DNA from: Saprospirales bacterium
GTDB taxonomy: Bacteria > Bacteroidota > Bacteroidia > Chitinophagales > Saprospiraceae
Assembly (NCBI GenBank): GCA_002698985.1
Contig: PAAY01000059.1
Span: 18,902-82,901 of the forward strand
DNA: 64,000 nt
Reading direction: 5' to 3'
The position numbers and the translations under genes are program-made. This document shows, one piece after another, positions 28,742 to 39,800 of this stretch (positions within the stretch are counted from its first letter, which is position 1; each line of letters begins with the position of its first letter). The notes under the pieces are model-generated. The model searched no databases, was not told the origin of the DNA, and saw only the letters and a list, made by a program, of their open reading frames with translations.

Positions 28742-31700
28742 ATGAAACATACCCAACTCTCACTGTCAACACTCCTTCTTTTCACGCTCGTTCCGCTCTT
28801 TACACTTAATAGCCAGACAATAACTTATGTGAACCCTGCTGAATTCTTCCTTTGTGAAGATGCCACGTTCAGCATAACGGTGAGCAACGATTCTCCCGGC
28901 GATCTGCAAAATGCTACTTTGAGCATATTATTTACCACCAATCAGGGATCAACCTGCGGGGTCAGCTATTTCCTCAATTCCATTGTGAACGCCTCAGAGC
29001 AGGATATTTCCAACCTTGGAAACCCGGTTTTCTCTCTTGGCAATATTGCCAGCGGCAATCAGGCAAACATTTCATTCAAGGCCGAAGCTCCCTGCGAAGT
29101 CATCGGTTGCATTGACAACGCCGAGCTTTTCATCAATGAAATTACACTGCAATGGGATGGTGGACAAACTTCCCTGACAACCGATCCTTATGTGATAGAA
29201 AGGCCCCTTTTGGTTTTGACGCAGCAATCAGGTACCATCCTGAAAGGCAGCCAGGGGGATAAACTCATCCGCACGTTCACCATTCAAAACACCAGGCCGG
29301 GCCGGCTGGGGTCCTTTACATTTACCGATGCATTCCAGGCGGGTATTGACATCTCCTCGCCGCTGGGACCCGATGAAGCCAATCCCGCAGACACCTTTCA
29401 GCTGACCCTCGGCCCTTCCCATTTCATGAACATCGGCGACGGTGACGAATGGTTTGAATTCAACGAAGTGATCGTTATTACCGAAGAAATAATGATCACC
29501 GGATGTGGTCTCGAAGAGAAATCATCAGCATCGAATATCTCCTTCAGCTGGAGCTGCCTCGATGAAGAAGTATGCCAATCAGAATTGACCACGGCAGTGG
29601 TATTGATTGATCTGAGCACAAAAATTCCGGTTCTGCAATACACCCCGAAAGTGAATGTCCCGGAATGCTTTTGCGGCCCTGATGGTATTCCGCAGTCCCT
29701 GACCATTACCAATTCCGGTGAAGCCACCGCAATGAATTTGACAGTTACTCTATCACAAATTATGGGGGTAACACCTGGGTACATTGACACGGCGAGTCTC
29801 GTTGTTGACAGTTCAGGATTCGAAATTCCTTTTCAAATGATACCTGGTGCTGTTGTAAATCCAGCGGCTGTCTGTGAATCACCAGCACCAACATTTAGCG
29901 CTATAACGGTGATCATTCCCCAATTGGAACCGGGAGAATTAATTACAATCAAGTGGGATAACTATTACTGCAGCACCAACTGCAATCAGCCCAGAGCGGG
30001 GTGGGGCTATAAAATCAGATACGACAAACCCTGCCCGGAAGGAAGCTTTGTAAATACCGGAATATTTGAGGCCCAGAAAACGCTTCCGCTATTGCAGGGT
30101 TCCTATTCCCAAACCCCTTCAACTTACACTACTGACACCCTTTACGCAGCAAACTATACCCTTGAATATGATAGCTTGAGCCTGCTCGATGATGAGTTGG
30201 TTTTGGAGATCACCATGCCACCCGGAGCCATTTGGGACCTCGACAATGACCTTGCATTCGATGGAATTGAGCCCATTGATATCACCATTGACCAATCCGG
30301 CCCCACGGCAAAAATTACTGCCCGCTACCAACTCCCCTTTCCGAATAATCTTGCCACAACCCAGTTTCAATTTACATTTGATTGCGACCTCATTTCAGAA
30401 ATATTGCCACCCTGTAAAGATTCTATTGAGACCAGTTGTTCCGAACCCGTATGCTCATCTCCGGGTTTGTCGGTTGGTGGAAAGATTACTGCTGCCATTT
30501 TAAAATGCCCCGATTTTCCGGATGGCTGCAATATTCAGGCTTGTACCATATTCGGCTCACTTGTCGATTGTCCAATTGATTCCTTATGCATCACAAAAGT
30601 CCCTGGCTATCTGAGATATGGTCTGGAGAGTGTCAGGAAAAATCTTGGATTGCCGGATAATGATGACGACCAGATTGCCGATGGCAGCGGCACAGTGAAT
30701 CTCAGTTTAATAAGGCGTGACCGACTGCTACCTGGAGATACCATATACGCAGCACTGAAAGGGGAAGTAATCATAGATGATCCTGCCATTCCTCTTAAAT
30801 TCATCACCGGTGAATTTAATTTTTTTGGTGGCAGCCAAATGAACAATTTTAACAGAGCTGTTCTGTTCTCAGAAACAAACCTGCCCTATACAAAAGGAAT
30901 TATCCGCATTTTCGACAAAAGTGAAAATGCCTGGTTCACCTGTGATGCTCCTCAACCCGACATCAATGCACCCAATCCCGGACAAATAATTTACACCATC
31001 ACTGCCAGCACTAATCAGCTTATACCATGTGGCTTACCCGCCAATTTTGTTTTTGAAAACGGTGACTCCGTATTGATTGAAAGTGAGTTCATCATTAATT
31101 ATAATCCTGTCCGGGAATCCGACCCCACGCCTTTGATGGGAAACATATTGATTCAACCGACATTCAAAATCTTTGAGGACACAGCTGCTTTTTCTGCTGC
31201 ATCCATTGACTGTGAAAACTGTTTCCCCAACGAGTTGGAGTTATCCTATTACGAGTACAGCATTCAGCCGGGAATATTTTCCCTGCCCCCATGCAGCACC
31301 TCGGAATATTCCGGCGGCAACCTGTTCAAGCTGGAACTGGCGGGGCCCAATTTTTTCCCGTATGAATTCCGCAGCCTGGCCAAAGCCCTCAACTGGCAGG
31401 TGACGCTTGAAACAGGAATTGAGATTGCCGAAGCGAAGCTGACTTTTCTGAGGTTACAAACGGGCACCTCCATTGCCGAAGAAGTTATACTGACGCCCAC
31501 CTTGCAGGGCAGTACCTACATTTTTGACTTGTCGCAATTTCAGGAACCGGTGCTCGAGGAGGGCTTTTTCGGTTTGTTTCAATACCGCTTCAATGCCGAT
31601 TGCGACCTGAAGGGAGCGAAGAAAGGAACCTATGGCATCACGCTCGATTTCGATCCGCTGCTGCCGGAGCAAGAGGATCCGCTGCTCTTCTTCGTCTCCA

Positions 31701-34700
31701 GCAACAACCTGCGCATGCTGGTGCCCAACCTCAATCTGAGTACGCCCCTGACCAACCTCACCATTTTCGACAACCAGCTTTCACTGGACTTTGAGCTGGC
31801 AAATTTTTCCACCACGGTGGGCTCGCAGGTCAGCGGTGCAGCGCCCAACACCTGGCTTTATTTCCTCTCGCCTTCGGGCAAACTGGTTGACGTGAAAATC
31901 ATTAACCTCGAAAGCGGAGATACCCTCGTTCCGCAAAACGGCCTTTACCTGTTGGGGAATTTTCCGAAGGACACCATTCCTTTCCGGCTGCTGGCTACAA
32001 ACACCTCTTGCGAACAAGAGGCCTTTGAGCTGCATTACGGCTGGAATTGCGATCCCTTCACCAGCATTCTGCAAACCTCCTGCTCGCATCAGATCTTGCC
32101 ATTTACCGTTCAGTCGCCGCCCGGTGAAATAGACTTTTTCGTACACAGTCCGCAGGGCTGTTTCGACCTGTGCGATACGGTACCGGCCTACTCACTCGAG
32201 ATTTTCAATGCCGAACTGGGCGCCGTTTACGACCTGGAGCTTTCCGCATTCCTGCCGCCGGGGCTGGACATCCTGCCCGGCAGCAGCCAGGTGGAATACC
32301 CCACCGGCAGCGGAAACTTTTACCCCATTGGCGAGCCGCAGAACATTGCCAGCGGCGTGTATCAATACGGCCTTGCCGCCCTTTTCGACAGCCTGGCACA
32401 TGGGCTGCCGGGCGTAACGACTTTTCCGGCCAACAGCATCACGGTGAGTTTTCAGACGAAAACCTCCTGTGAAACGGTGGCTCTTGCCAGGCCTTATTTT
32501 ATCATCGCTGCGCAACAAAACTGCAATGTGCCCACCAACAGCGTGGCCAAACCCGGCGAGCCGCTGTGCATCAATGGCGTTGCCCAACCTTATACAGCAA
32601 ACATCACCGCACAGCCCGGCGGCCAACCCGGCTGCGAAGACCAACTGAGCTACGATGTCAGCATTACCGCCAGCACAGCCCTGCCGGCGGGCGCCTGCCT
32701 CATCGTCACATTGCCCGAAGGAATCACTTACGAAGCCGGTTCGTGCAGCTCAGACTGCCAGAGCAATTTCGATTGCGTGCCAGTTTATGACAATGGCAAT
32801 TACACCTGGACCCTGCCACAGGGCGTGCCGGCAGGTGAACTCATCTGCCTCAGCTTCAACACCCTCGGTTGGGCATCGCTGCCCTGTAAGGAAGGCATCG
32901 TGGTTTTCAGAACGGCAGTGGAAACCCAGGCCCTCTGCGCCGAAACCGGTGATTCCTGTTCCGTAAAAGTGAACACCGGAGAGGTGGTGCTCAATTACGA
33001 GCCCCAGCGCCCCGCTTTCGAACTGTCCAATTTCACCATCGAGGCGGCTTCGGCTGGTGCCAACGACGTGGTCAATTACAACATTGACATCACCAACAAC
33101 GGTGCGCCCTCGAACGATTCGGTCATCCTTGACCTCTACCTCGACTCCGACGGGAACGGCTCCGGCGATCAGCTGGTGCACACGAAAACACACCCGCAAA
33201 GCCTCGGAAGTGGCGAGACGGTGACCCTTACCGGCCAGCTCACCCTGCCGGCCGGCTTGTTGTGCCAGTTTCTGGCCGTCATCGATCCCGATGACCAATG
33301 CGCCTGTGCCGGCGACATCATCAGCGCCACAGCCCCCATCATCTACGAAACCAACCAGGACACCACGGTTTGTTCCGGTGAGTCGGCCACCATCGGGCTG
33401 CCGGCCCAACCGGGTTACAACTACCTGTGGGTGCCGGCCGACTGCCTTTCGGGCACCGGCCAGTCAACCACCACCTTCAACTGCGTCAATGAAGAGCCAC
33501 TGCCCGTGGTGTATGAGTTCGTGTTGCAGCAAACCTATTTTACCGGCTGCCAGATCAACAACCTGCTGGATGTGACCGTGAACCCGGTTCCCGGGATTGC
33601 CTTTGCCGACAGCCCTGTCTGTTTGGGTGAAAGCGCCAACCTCGTTGCGACGGAAGGAGCGAGCTACAATTGGGAAGGCCCGGGCATCGTCAACCCCAAC
33701 TTGCAGGTACAGACCGTCAGCCCTTCGGCCAATGCAGTGTACAGCGTGACGGTGGTGGATGCCATCGGCTGTACGGGAACGGAGTCGGTAGAAGTCCTCG
33801 TAAACCCATTGCCGGAGGCGAACGCAGGGCCTGACCAGACCTTGTGCACCGGCGATCCGGCCCAGCTGATGGCTTCCAGCCAGCCCGGCCTGCTGTACAG
33901 TTGGACACCGGCCACCGCCAACGGCCAGCCGCTGTTGAGCAATCCCAACACTTTTAATCCCTTTGTACTGCAAAACATCGACACCACTTTCGTGCTGACG
34001 GTGACCGACCCCGCCACCGGTTGCAAAGCCAGCGATGCGGCAAGTGTGGTGTTCCTGGACAGCCTGGTGGTCACTGTTTCACCTGACATCACCATCTGCG
34101 CAGGCGGCAGCGCTACTTTGCAGGCCTCCGGCGCCGAATTTTACTCATGGTCGCCTGCGGCAACCTGCCTGAATTCAGAATGCTCGTCGGTAATGGTGGC
34201 TCCTGCCAGCACCACCACCTACACTGTGACCGGCACCGACACGGCGGGCTGTGCTGCTCAGGCTTTCGTCACTGTTTTCGTCACAACGGAGACCATCGTG
34301 ACTCAAGGCCCCGATGTGGAACTTTGCGAGGGCGAAAGCACCGTCATTTTCGGCGAGGTGGTGGACAGCCCCGGCACCTATTGCGACACCACCCAGCTCA
34401 GTTCGGGCTGCGACAGTGTTCACTGCATCAACGTGCTGCTGAAGCCCGGCATCGACACGACACTGACCCTGGACACCATTTGTGAAGGGGGCAATGTGAT
34501 CTTCGAAAACATGAGCATTTCCGATGAAGGGCTGCATTGTGTGACCTATCCCGGTCAGAATGGTTGCGACAGCACGGTGTGCCTGAACCTGACGGTGATT
34601 GACACACCGTTTTTTGAGTTCCTCGTTCCGGACACCTTTATCCTCGGCAATGTATTGGAACTCAGTATCCAGCCGAACGCTTTCGATTCCATCCTGTGGT

Positions 34701-35134
34701 TTGGCGGCAACATCACGGGCCTGTGCACCAACTCACTGGTTTGCACTGACAGTTTGACCGAAGGAGGAGAATACCTCTACCAGGTAACGGCCTGGAACAG
34801 TGACGGCTGCCAGGGCAGCGCTTCGCAAACCGTGGTGGCCATTCCCGAATGCAATCCGGAAAAAGCCGATGTACCGAATGTCTTTACGCCCAACGGCGAC
34901 CAGGTGAACGACACATTCAGCATCGTATCGCAGGGCAGCGAGCTGGTGCAGGAGATGAAAATCTGGAACCGCTTCGGGCAATTGGTGTACGAGGGCCGTG
35001 GCCCCTGGGACGGCAAACAGAAAGGAGAACCCGCTGAGAGTGATGTTTACATCTACCTCATCAAGGTGGGTTGCCCGGTGAGCGTGCCCGCTGATGAAAA
35101 GGTGTTGAAAGGGGATGTGACCCTCCTGCGGTGA
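28742..35134 (+). CDS. Giant cell-surface protein with T9SS type B (gliding-motility-associated) C-terminal domain
   Basis: About 2130 residues from the ATG at 28742 (MKHTQLSLSTLLLFTL...NSQT), which gives a clean signal peptide. The first ~1500 residues are a chain of beta-sandwich, DUF11/CARDB-like domains (for example ITNSGEATAMNLTVTLS, GDTLVPQNGLYLLGN), with many paired cysteines. Then several Ig/PKD-like units (CSGESATIGLPAQPGYNYLW, CAGGSATLQASGAEFYSWSP) and two GCDS-containing repeats like those of the lectin protein. The last ~85 residues (NVFTPNGDQVNDTFSI ... MKIWNRFGQLVYEG ... LKGDVTLLR) are the CHU_C-type domain that directs T9SS export. Probably a long surface adhesin or filament. 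The first ~2.5 kb is visibly more AT-rich than the rest. Confidence 0.92.
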   Translation: MKHTQLSLSTLLLFTLVPLFTLNSQTITYVNPAEFFLCEDATFSITVSNDSPGDLQNATLSILFTTNQGSTCGVSYFLNSIVNASEQDISNLGNPVFSLGNIASGNQANISFKAEAPCEVIGCIDNAELFINEITLQWDGGQTSLTTDPYVIERPLLVLTQQSGTILKGSQGDKLIRTFTIQNTRPGRLGSFTFTDAFQAGIDISSPLGPDEANPADTFQLTLGPSHFMNIGDGDEWFEFNEVIVITEEIMITGCGLEEKSSASNISFSWSCLDEEVCQSELTTAVVLIDLSTKIPVLQYTPKVNVPECFCGPDGIPQSLTITNSGEATAMNLTVTLSQIMGVTPGYIDTASLVVDSSGFEIPFQMIPGAVVNPAAVCESPAPTFSAITVIIPQLEPGELITIKWDNYYCSTNCNQPRAGWGYKIRYDKPCPEGSFVNTGIFEAQKTLPLLQGSYSQTPSTYTTDTLYAANYTLEYDSLSLLDDELVLEITMPPGAIWDLDNDLAFDGIEPIDITIDQSGPTAKITARYQLPFPNNLATTQFQFTFDCDLISEILPPCKDSIETSCSEPVCSSPGLSVGGKITAAILKCPDFPDGCNIQACTIFGSLVDCPIDSLCITKVPGYLRYGLESVRKNLGLPDNDDDQIADGSGTVNLSLIRRDRLLPGDTIYAALKGEVIIDDPAIPLKFITGEFNFFGGSQMNNFNRAVLFSETNLPYTKGIIRIFDKSENAWFTCDAPQPDINAPNPGQIIYTITASTNQLIPCGLPANFVFENGDSVLIESEFIINYNPVRESDPTPLMGNILIQPTFKIFEDTAAFSAASIDCENCFPNELELSYYEYSIQPGIFSLPPCSTSEYSGGNLFKLELAGPNFFPYEFRSLAKALNWQVTLETGIEIAEAKLTFLRLQTGTSIAEEVILTPTLQGSTYIFDLSQFQEPVLEEGFFGLFQYRFNADCDLKGAKKGTYGITLDFDPLLPEQEDPLLFFVSSNNLRMLVPNLNLSTPLTNLTIFDNQLSLDFELANFSTTVGSQVSGAAPNTWLYFLSPSGKLVDVKIINLESGDTLVPQNGLYLLGNFPKDTIPFRLLATNTSCEQEAFELHYGWNCDPFTSILQTSCSHQILPFTVQSPPGEIDFFVHSPQGCFDLCDTVPAYSLEIFNAELGAVYDLELSAFLPPGLDILPGSSQVEYPTGSGNFYPIGEPQNIASGVYQYGLAALFDSLAHGLPGVTTFPANSITVSFQTKTSCETVALARPYFIIAAQQNCNVPTNSVAKPGEPLCINGVAQPYTANITAQPGGQPGCEDQLSYDVSITASTALPAGACLIVTLPEGITYEAGSCSSDCQSNFDCVPVYDNGNYTWTLPQGVPAGELICLSFNTLGWASLPCKEGIVVFRTAVETQALCAETGDSCSVKVNTGEVVLNYEPQRPAFELSNFTIEAASAGANDVVNYNIDITNNGAPSNDSVILDLYLDSDGNGSGDQLVHTKTHPQSLGSGETVTLTGQLTLPAGLLCQFLAVIDPDDQCACAGDIISATAPIIYETNQDTTVCSGESATIGLPAQPGYNYLWVPADCLSGTGQSTTTFNCVNEEPLPVVYEFVLQQTYFTGCQINNLLDVTVNPVPGIAFADSPVCLGESANLVATEGASYNWEGPGIVNPNLQVQTVSPSANAVYSVTVVDAIGCTGTESVEVLVNPLPEANAGPDQTLCTGDPAQLMASSQPGLLYSWTPATANGQPLLSNPNTFNPFVLQNIDTTFVLTVTDPATGCKASDAASVVFLDSLVVTVSPDITICAGGSATLQASGAEFYSWSPAATCLNSECSSVMVAPASTTTYTVTGTDTAGCAAQAFVTVFVTTETIVTQGPDVELCEGESTVIFGEVVDSPGTYCDTTQLSSGCDSVHCINVLLKPGIDTTLTLDTICEGGNVIFENMSISDEGLHCVTYPGQNGCDSTVCLNLTVIDTPFFEFLVPDTFILGNVLELSIQPNAFDSILWFGGNITGLCTNSLVCTDSLTEGGEYLYQVTAWNSDGCQGSASQTVVAIPECNPEKADVPNVFTPNGDQVNDTFSIVSQGSELVQEMKIWNRFGQLVYEGRGPWDGKQKGEPAESDVYIYLIKVGCPVSVPADEKVLKGDVTLLR

Positions 35135-35139
35135 CCCGC

Positions 35140-36642
35140 CTACAAGCCGAACACCAGCCTGCCCCAGAAGTAGGTCATCAGCGTAACTACAAAGATGCCG
35201 ACGAAGTTGATGGTGAATCCGGTTTTGGCCATGTGGTGCACTTCCAGCCGGCGCGTTCCGAAGATGATGGCGTTGGGAGGGGTGGCCACCGGCAGCATAA
35301 AGGCCAGGGATGCGGCCACCGTTGCCGGCAACATGAACAGCAGCGGGTCAGCATCCACACTGACGGCAATGCTGGCCATGATGGGCAGGAAGGTTTCAGC
35401 AGTGGCCGTATTGGAGGTCAGCTCCGTCAGAAAAGTGAGCATGGTGGTGATGCACAGGATGAGCACCAGCGGATGAACACCTTTGAGAAATTCCAGTTGG
35501 TGGCCGAACCACTCCGCAAGTCCGGATTCTTTGAAGCCGGTGGCCAGCGCAAAGCCCCCGCCAAACAGCAGAATGATTTCCCAGGGGATGTCTTCGGCAG
35601 TTTTCCAGTCCATGATGAAAGTGCCTTTCTGTTGTTTCGAGGGAATCAGAAACAGAAGGATGGCAATGAAAACGGCAGAGGTGCCGTCGTTGAAGAACTT
35701 GGGGTTCGAGAAAAGATTCGACCAGCCTGGAATCCTGAAGTCTCCAATCACGATATCCGCCCTGAAAAACCAGAGGCAGGCCAGCACACAAAAGCTGATC
35801 AACAGGACTTTCTCTTCGTAATTGACAGGGCCGAGGGCTTTGTAACTTTCCCTGATCTGCTCGCCCGAAATGCTTTTCCAGGTCCTGCTTTTTGAGACGA
35901 AGAGCCTTTTCATGAAGAAATACAAAAAAGCAAAGAGCATCAGCGAAAGCGGGAAGGCATAAAAAAACCAGTCCGCAAAACTGACGGCTTCCCGTTCCGG
36001 AAAATAGATCTGGTAGATACGGGCAAAAGAAAGGTTGGGCGGTGTGCCCACCAATGTGGAAATGCCGCCGATGGATGCACTGTAGGCAATGACCAGCAGC
36101 AGCCCAATGGCAAAATGCCGCACCGTTTCGGGGTCGTTGTTGTCCTCGAGCCTGGCAATGATGGACAGGGCAATGGGCAGCATGAGCATGGTGGTGGCCA
36201 GGTTGGATATCCACATGGACAAAAAGCCGGTGGCAATCAGGAATCCCAGAAGAATCCGTGAGGGGCTGGTGCCGACAGCTTTGAGAATGTAAAGTGCTAT
36301 TCGCCGGTGGAGATTCCACTTCTGAATGGCCAGTGCCACCACGAAACCGCCAATGAACAGGAAGATGATGTGGTTGAAATAGGTGCTGGAGACTTCAGCT
36401 CCATTCATGATCCCAAAAAGCGGAAAGAAAACAATGGGCAACAAAGAAGTAACGGCCAGGGGCACCACCTCCGCCACCCACCACAAAGCCATGAACACAG
36501 CTACCGCCAGGGTATAAGTGACTGCCGGCTTACCCGGCTCCAAATCCATGAACAGCGCAATGATGGCGGCAACCACCGGAGCCAATAAAAACAGTATCCA
36601 TCGCCAAAGGGTGATTCCTGGAGGAGGGAAAAGCATCTTCAT
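35140..36642 (-). CDS. SLC13/DASS-type sodium-coupled anion transporter
   Basis: 500 residues from the ATG at 36642 (MKMLFPPPGITLWRW...); an in-frame start further upstream would add 46 residues of unlikely polar sequence overlapping the opposite gene's leader. About eleven to twelve hydrophobic segments. DASS-family signatures: SNLATTMLMLPIALSI (first SNT-like motif), VGTPPNLSFA, the second motif LTSNTATAETFLPI and the terminal MLPVATPPNAIIFG. These form the Na+ and carboxylate/sulfate site of the VcINDY fold. Likely substrate: dicarboxylates or sulfate. Convergent with the giant surface protein gene, five bases between the stops. Confidence 0.92.
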   Translation of the reverse strand: MKMLFPPPGITLWRWILFLLAPVVAAIIALFMDLEPGKPAVTYTLAVAVFMALWWVAEVVPLAVTSLLPIVFFPLFGIMNGAEVSSTYFNHIIFLFIGGFVVALAIQKWNLHRRIALYILKAVGTSPSRILLGFLIATGFLSMWISNLATTMLMLPIALSIIARLEDNNDPETVRHFAIGLLLVIAYSASIGGISTLVGTPPNLSFARIYQIYFPEREAVSFADWFFYAFPLSLMLFAFLYFFMKRLFVSKSRTWKSISGEQIRESYKALGPVNYEEKVLLISFCVLACLWFFRADIVIGDFRIPGWSNLFSNPKFFNDGTSAVFIAILLFLIPSKQQKGTFIMDWKTAEDIPWEIILLFGGGFALATGFKESGLAEWFGHQLEFLKGVHPLVLILCITTMLTFLTELTSNTATAETFLPIMASIAVSVDADPLLFMLPATVAASLAFMLPVATPPNAIIFGTRRLEVHHMAKTGFTINFVGIFVVTLMTYFWGRLVFGL

Positions 36643-36796
36643 TTCCGCATTATTTGTTTGGCTGGCAAGATAATGTTCATTGACATCAAATAAGAAGTGA
36701 GGATTATCAGAAGACACATTTTGGTCTGTTGAGGAGCTTAGACTTCCTACCCGGCAGTTTTTTTGCAAGCTATGGCACAAGAACGCTCAAAGCGCT

Positions 36797-36826
36797 TTTG
36801 CGAAGCGAAGGCAGAAATTAAATTTG
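36797..36826 (+). promoter_or_regulatory. Promoter of the metalloprotease gene
   Basis: TTTG (36797-36800), 18-base spacer, TAAATTTG (36819-36826): a full match to the Bacteroidota consensus. It lies 63 bases before the ATG at 36889 and supports that start over any in-frame start upstream. Confidence 0.7.
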
Positions 36827-36888
36827 AGTCTCACCCGACGACCTCACCTTACAGTCTGTTTCTTCTTCACCAATTACTCACAAAGCTT

Positions 36889-39800
36889 ATGTATCTCAAG
36901 ATTTCCCTGTTGACAATTCTACAATTGTTTGCCTTCAGCCTTTTTGCCCAACAATCCAACTTGTGGACCGATGTGGACGAATCCACCCTTGCGGAAAAAT
37001 CCGGCCAGCGCCTCATCATTCCACAGACTTACAGGACCCTTTCCCTGAACCTGAAAAGCATGAAGAAGCTGCTGGATGACGCCCCTATGCGTTTCAGCGG
37101 AGCTGAGAAAAGCGAAATGCCTGTCGTCGCAATTCCATTCCCGGATGGTTCATACAGGGAGTTCCAGGTCGTTGAGGCGCCGGTCATGCACCCCGATCTG
37201 GCAGCCAAATACCCCGGCATGAAGTCATTTGCCGGCTGGACGGTTGACGGAGGCAGCGATTACCTCCGCTTTGGCTATACCCAGAAAGGCTTTCATGCCA
37301 TGGTGCTTTCGTCAGAACATCCTGCGGTGTTCATCGACGCCTATTCTACGGCTGATACGGAGCACTACATTAGTTACTACAAGCCTGATTACCAGAAGGA
37401 CACAGGGTTTGAGTGCCTGACCGAGGTGCCCGGCAAAGGAGACCTTTCATTGATGGGCATAGGCGCAGGAGCGGACAAGTCAGGTGGCGACTGCCAGTTG
37501 AGGACTTACGAACTGGCACTGGCCTGTACAGGGGAATACGCCCAGTTTCACGGCGGCACAAAACCGCTGGTGCTGGCTGAGTTCAATGTGGCCATGACCC
37601 GCGTCAACGGCATTTACGAAAGGGAAGTCGGGGTAACGATGCAAATGGTGCCCAATACCGATGAGCTCATTTTCCTCAATGGTGCCACGGACCCCTACAC
37701 CAACAACAATGGTGGTGCCATGCTTGGTCAAAACCAAACCACCTGCGACAACATCATCGGGAACAACAATTACGACATTGGCCATGTGTTCTCTACCGGT
37801 GGTGGCGGGGTGGCCAACCTCAATGCCGTATGCAACACCAATTTAAAAGCCCGCGGGGTGACCGGCCTTGGCTCGCCGGTTGGCGATCCTTTTTATGTTG
37901 ACTATGTGTCACATGAAATGGGGCACCAGTTCGGCGGCAACCACACCCAAAATAACAATTGCAACCGCCACGGCCCCACGGCCATGGAGCCTGGCAGTGC
38001 CAGCACCATCATGGGGTATGCCGGCATTTGCGCACCCAATGTGCAGAACAACAGCGACGATTATTTCCACGCCATCAGCCTCGACGAGATACAGACCTTC
38101 ATCCAGGGCGGTGCCAACAGCTGCCCCGACCACACTGCCACGGGCAACACAGCTCCTGTAGTTATCATTGCATCATCTTCCTACAATGTCCCCGTCTCAA
38201 CCCCCATCATGCTGACGGCAGAGGGTTCTGACCCGGATGGAGATGCATTGACCTACAACTGGGATCAGATGGACAACGAGGTGGCCACCATGCCCCCCGT
38301 CAGCACCAATACCGGAGGCCCGGCATTCAGAAGTCTGACACCCACGCCTTCTCCGACGAGGTACCTGCCAAACATCAACGCCATCATCAGTGGCACCACC
38401 CCCACCTGGGAGGTTTTGCCTTCGGTAACCAGAACGATGAACTGGCGCTGCACGGTCAGGGACAATGCACCCGGAGCCGGTTGCACAGGCAACGCTGACC
38501 TGACCTTGAATTTCTCCGCCACTGCCGGGCCTTTCCTGGTGACACAACCCAATGCCGCAGGCATCACCTGGTTTGTCGGAGACCAGAACGTGGTCACCTG
38601 GGATGTGGCCAACACCGATATGGCTCCTGTCAACACCAATGCTGTTGACATTTACCTCTCGCTGGATGGCGGCCTTACCTATCCCATCCTCCTGCTGGAG
38701 AACACCCCCAATGACGGGCAGGCTACGATCGATGTACCCAACACCACCACCACTACCGCCCGTGTGATGGTGAAAGGCCACAACAATGTTTTCTTTGATA
38801 TTTCAAATGAAAACTTCACCATTGACCTGCCTCCCACGCCTACTTTCTTCGTCAATGCCGTACCGGAAGAGTTTGTGGCCTGCCCGGATGACACGGCAGT
38901 TTTCGTACTGGAGTTCACCACCGTGCTGGGCTTCAGTGAAGGGCTCACTTTCACCATAGACGGATTGCCGCAAGGGAGTACAGCCAGCTTTGCACCCAAC
39001 CAACTGACCCCGCCCGGTGAGGTCGTTCTGACGATAACAGGAATCCAGAATGCCACGCCCGGTGTGTATCCCCTGACTGTAAATGCGGTGGGACTGTCAG
39101 TTGCAAAGAGCGTGAATGTGCAGTTGACGGTTTTAGAAGAACTACAGAGCCAGGTCACCCTGACAAGCCCGGCGAACAGCAGTACCGGAGTGCCCTTCGG
39201 CAGTACAGAACTCGGATGGGAAGACCTTCCCAGCAGTACATTGTATCAGATCGAGGTTTCAACCAATCCTTCCTTCGCAACTACCGTTGCAATGGAGACC
39301 AGTATTTCCAACTCCCTTACCATTCTGGGACTGGAGCAGGAAACAGTGTATTACTGGCGGGTAAAGGGCACCAATGCCTGTGGCGAGGGTCCCTGGTCAG
39401 AAACTTTCTCGTTCCAAACGGGTACTGAAAGTTGCCAAACCTTTGAAAGCACAGATGTTCCCATAGACATTCCATCAACTTCAACCGGAACCATCACCAG
39501 TACCCTGGACATTCCGATTACCGATCTGATCACCAATGTTGAAATGGACCTCGATGTTTCACACACCTGGACGGGCGACCTGATCGGGAACCTGATCTCG
39601 CCCGCCGGAACCGATGTTTTGCTTTTCGACCAACCCGGTGTTCCAGCCAGCACCTTTGGCTGTGGAGAAGATGACATCTTCGTAACCTTCAGCGACAACG
39701 CTATCATGACGGCCGAAGATTTTGAGAATTCCTGCTCACCGACTCCGCCGGCGATTTCGGGAGAGTTCCAACCCATCGTGCCGCTGGCAGCCTTTACCGG

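Noticed and set aside
35131..35895. 254-codon frame opposite the SLC13 transporter
   Set aside because: Antisense shadow; polar translation typical of reversed membrane-protein codons.
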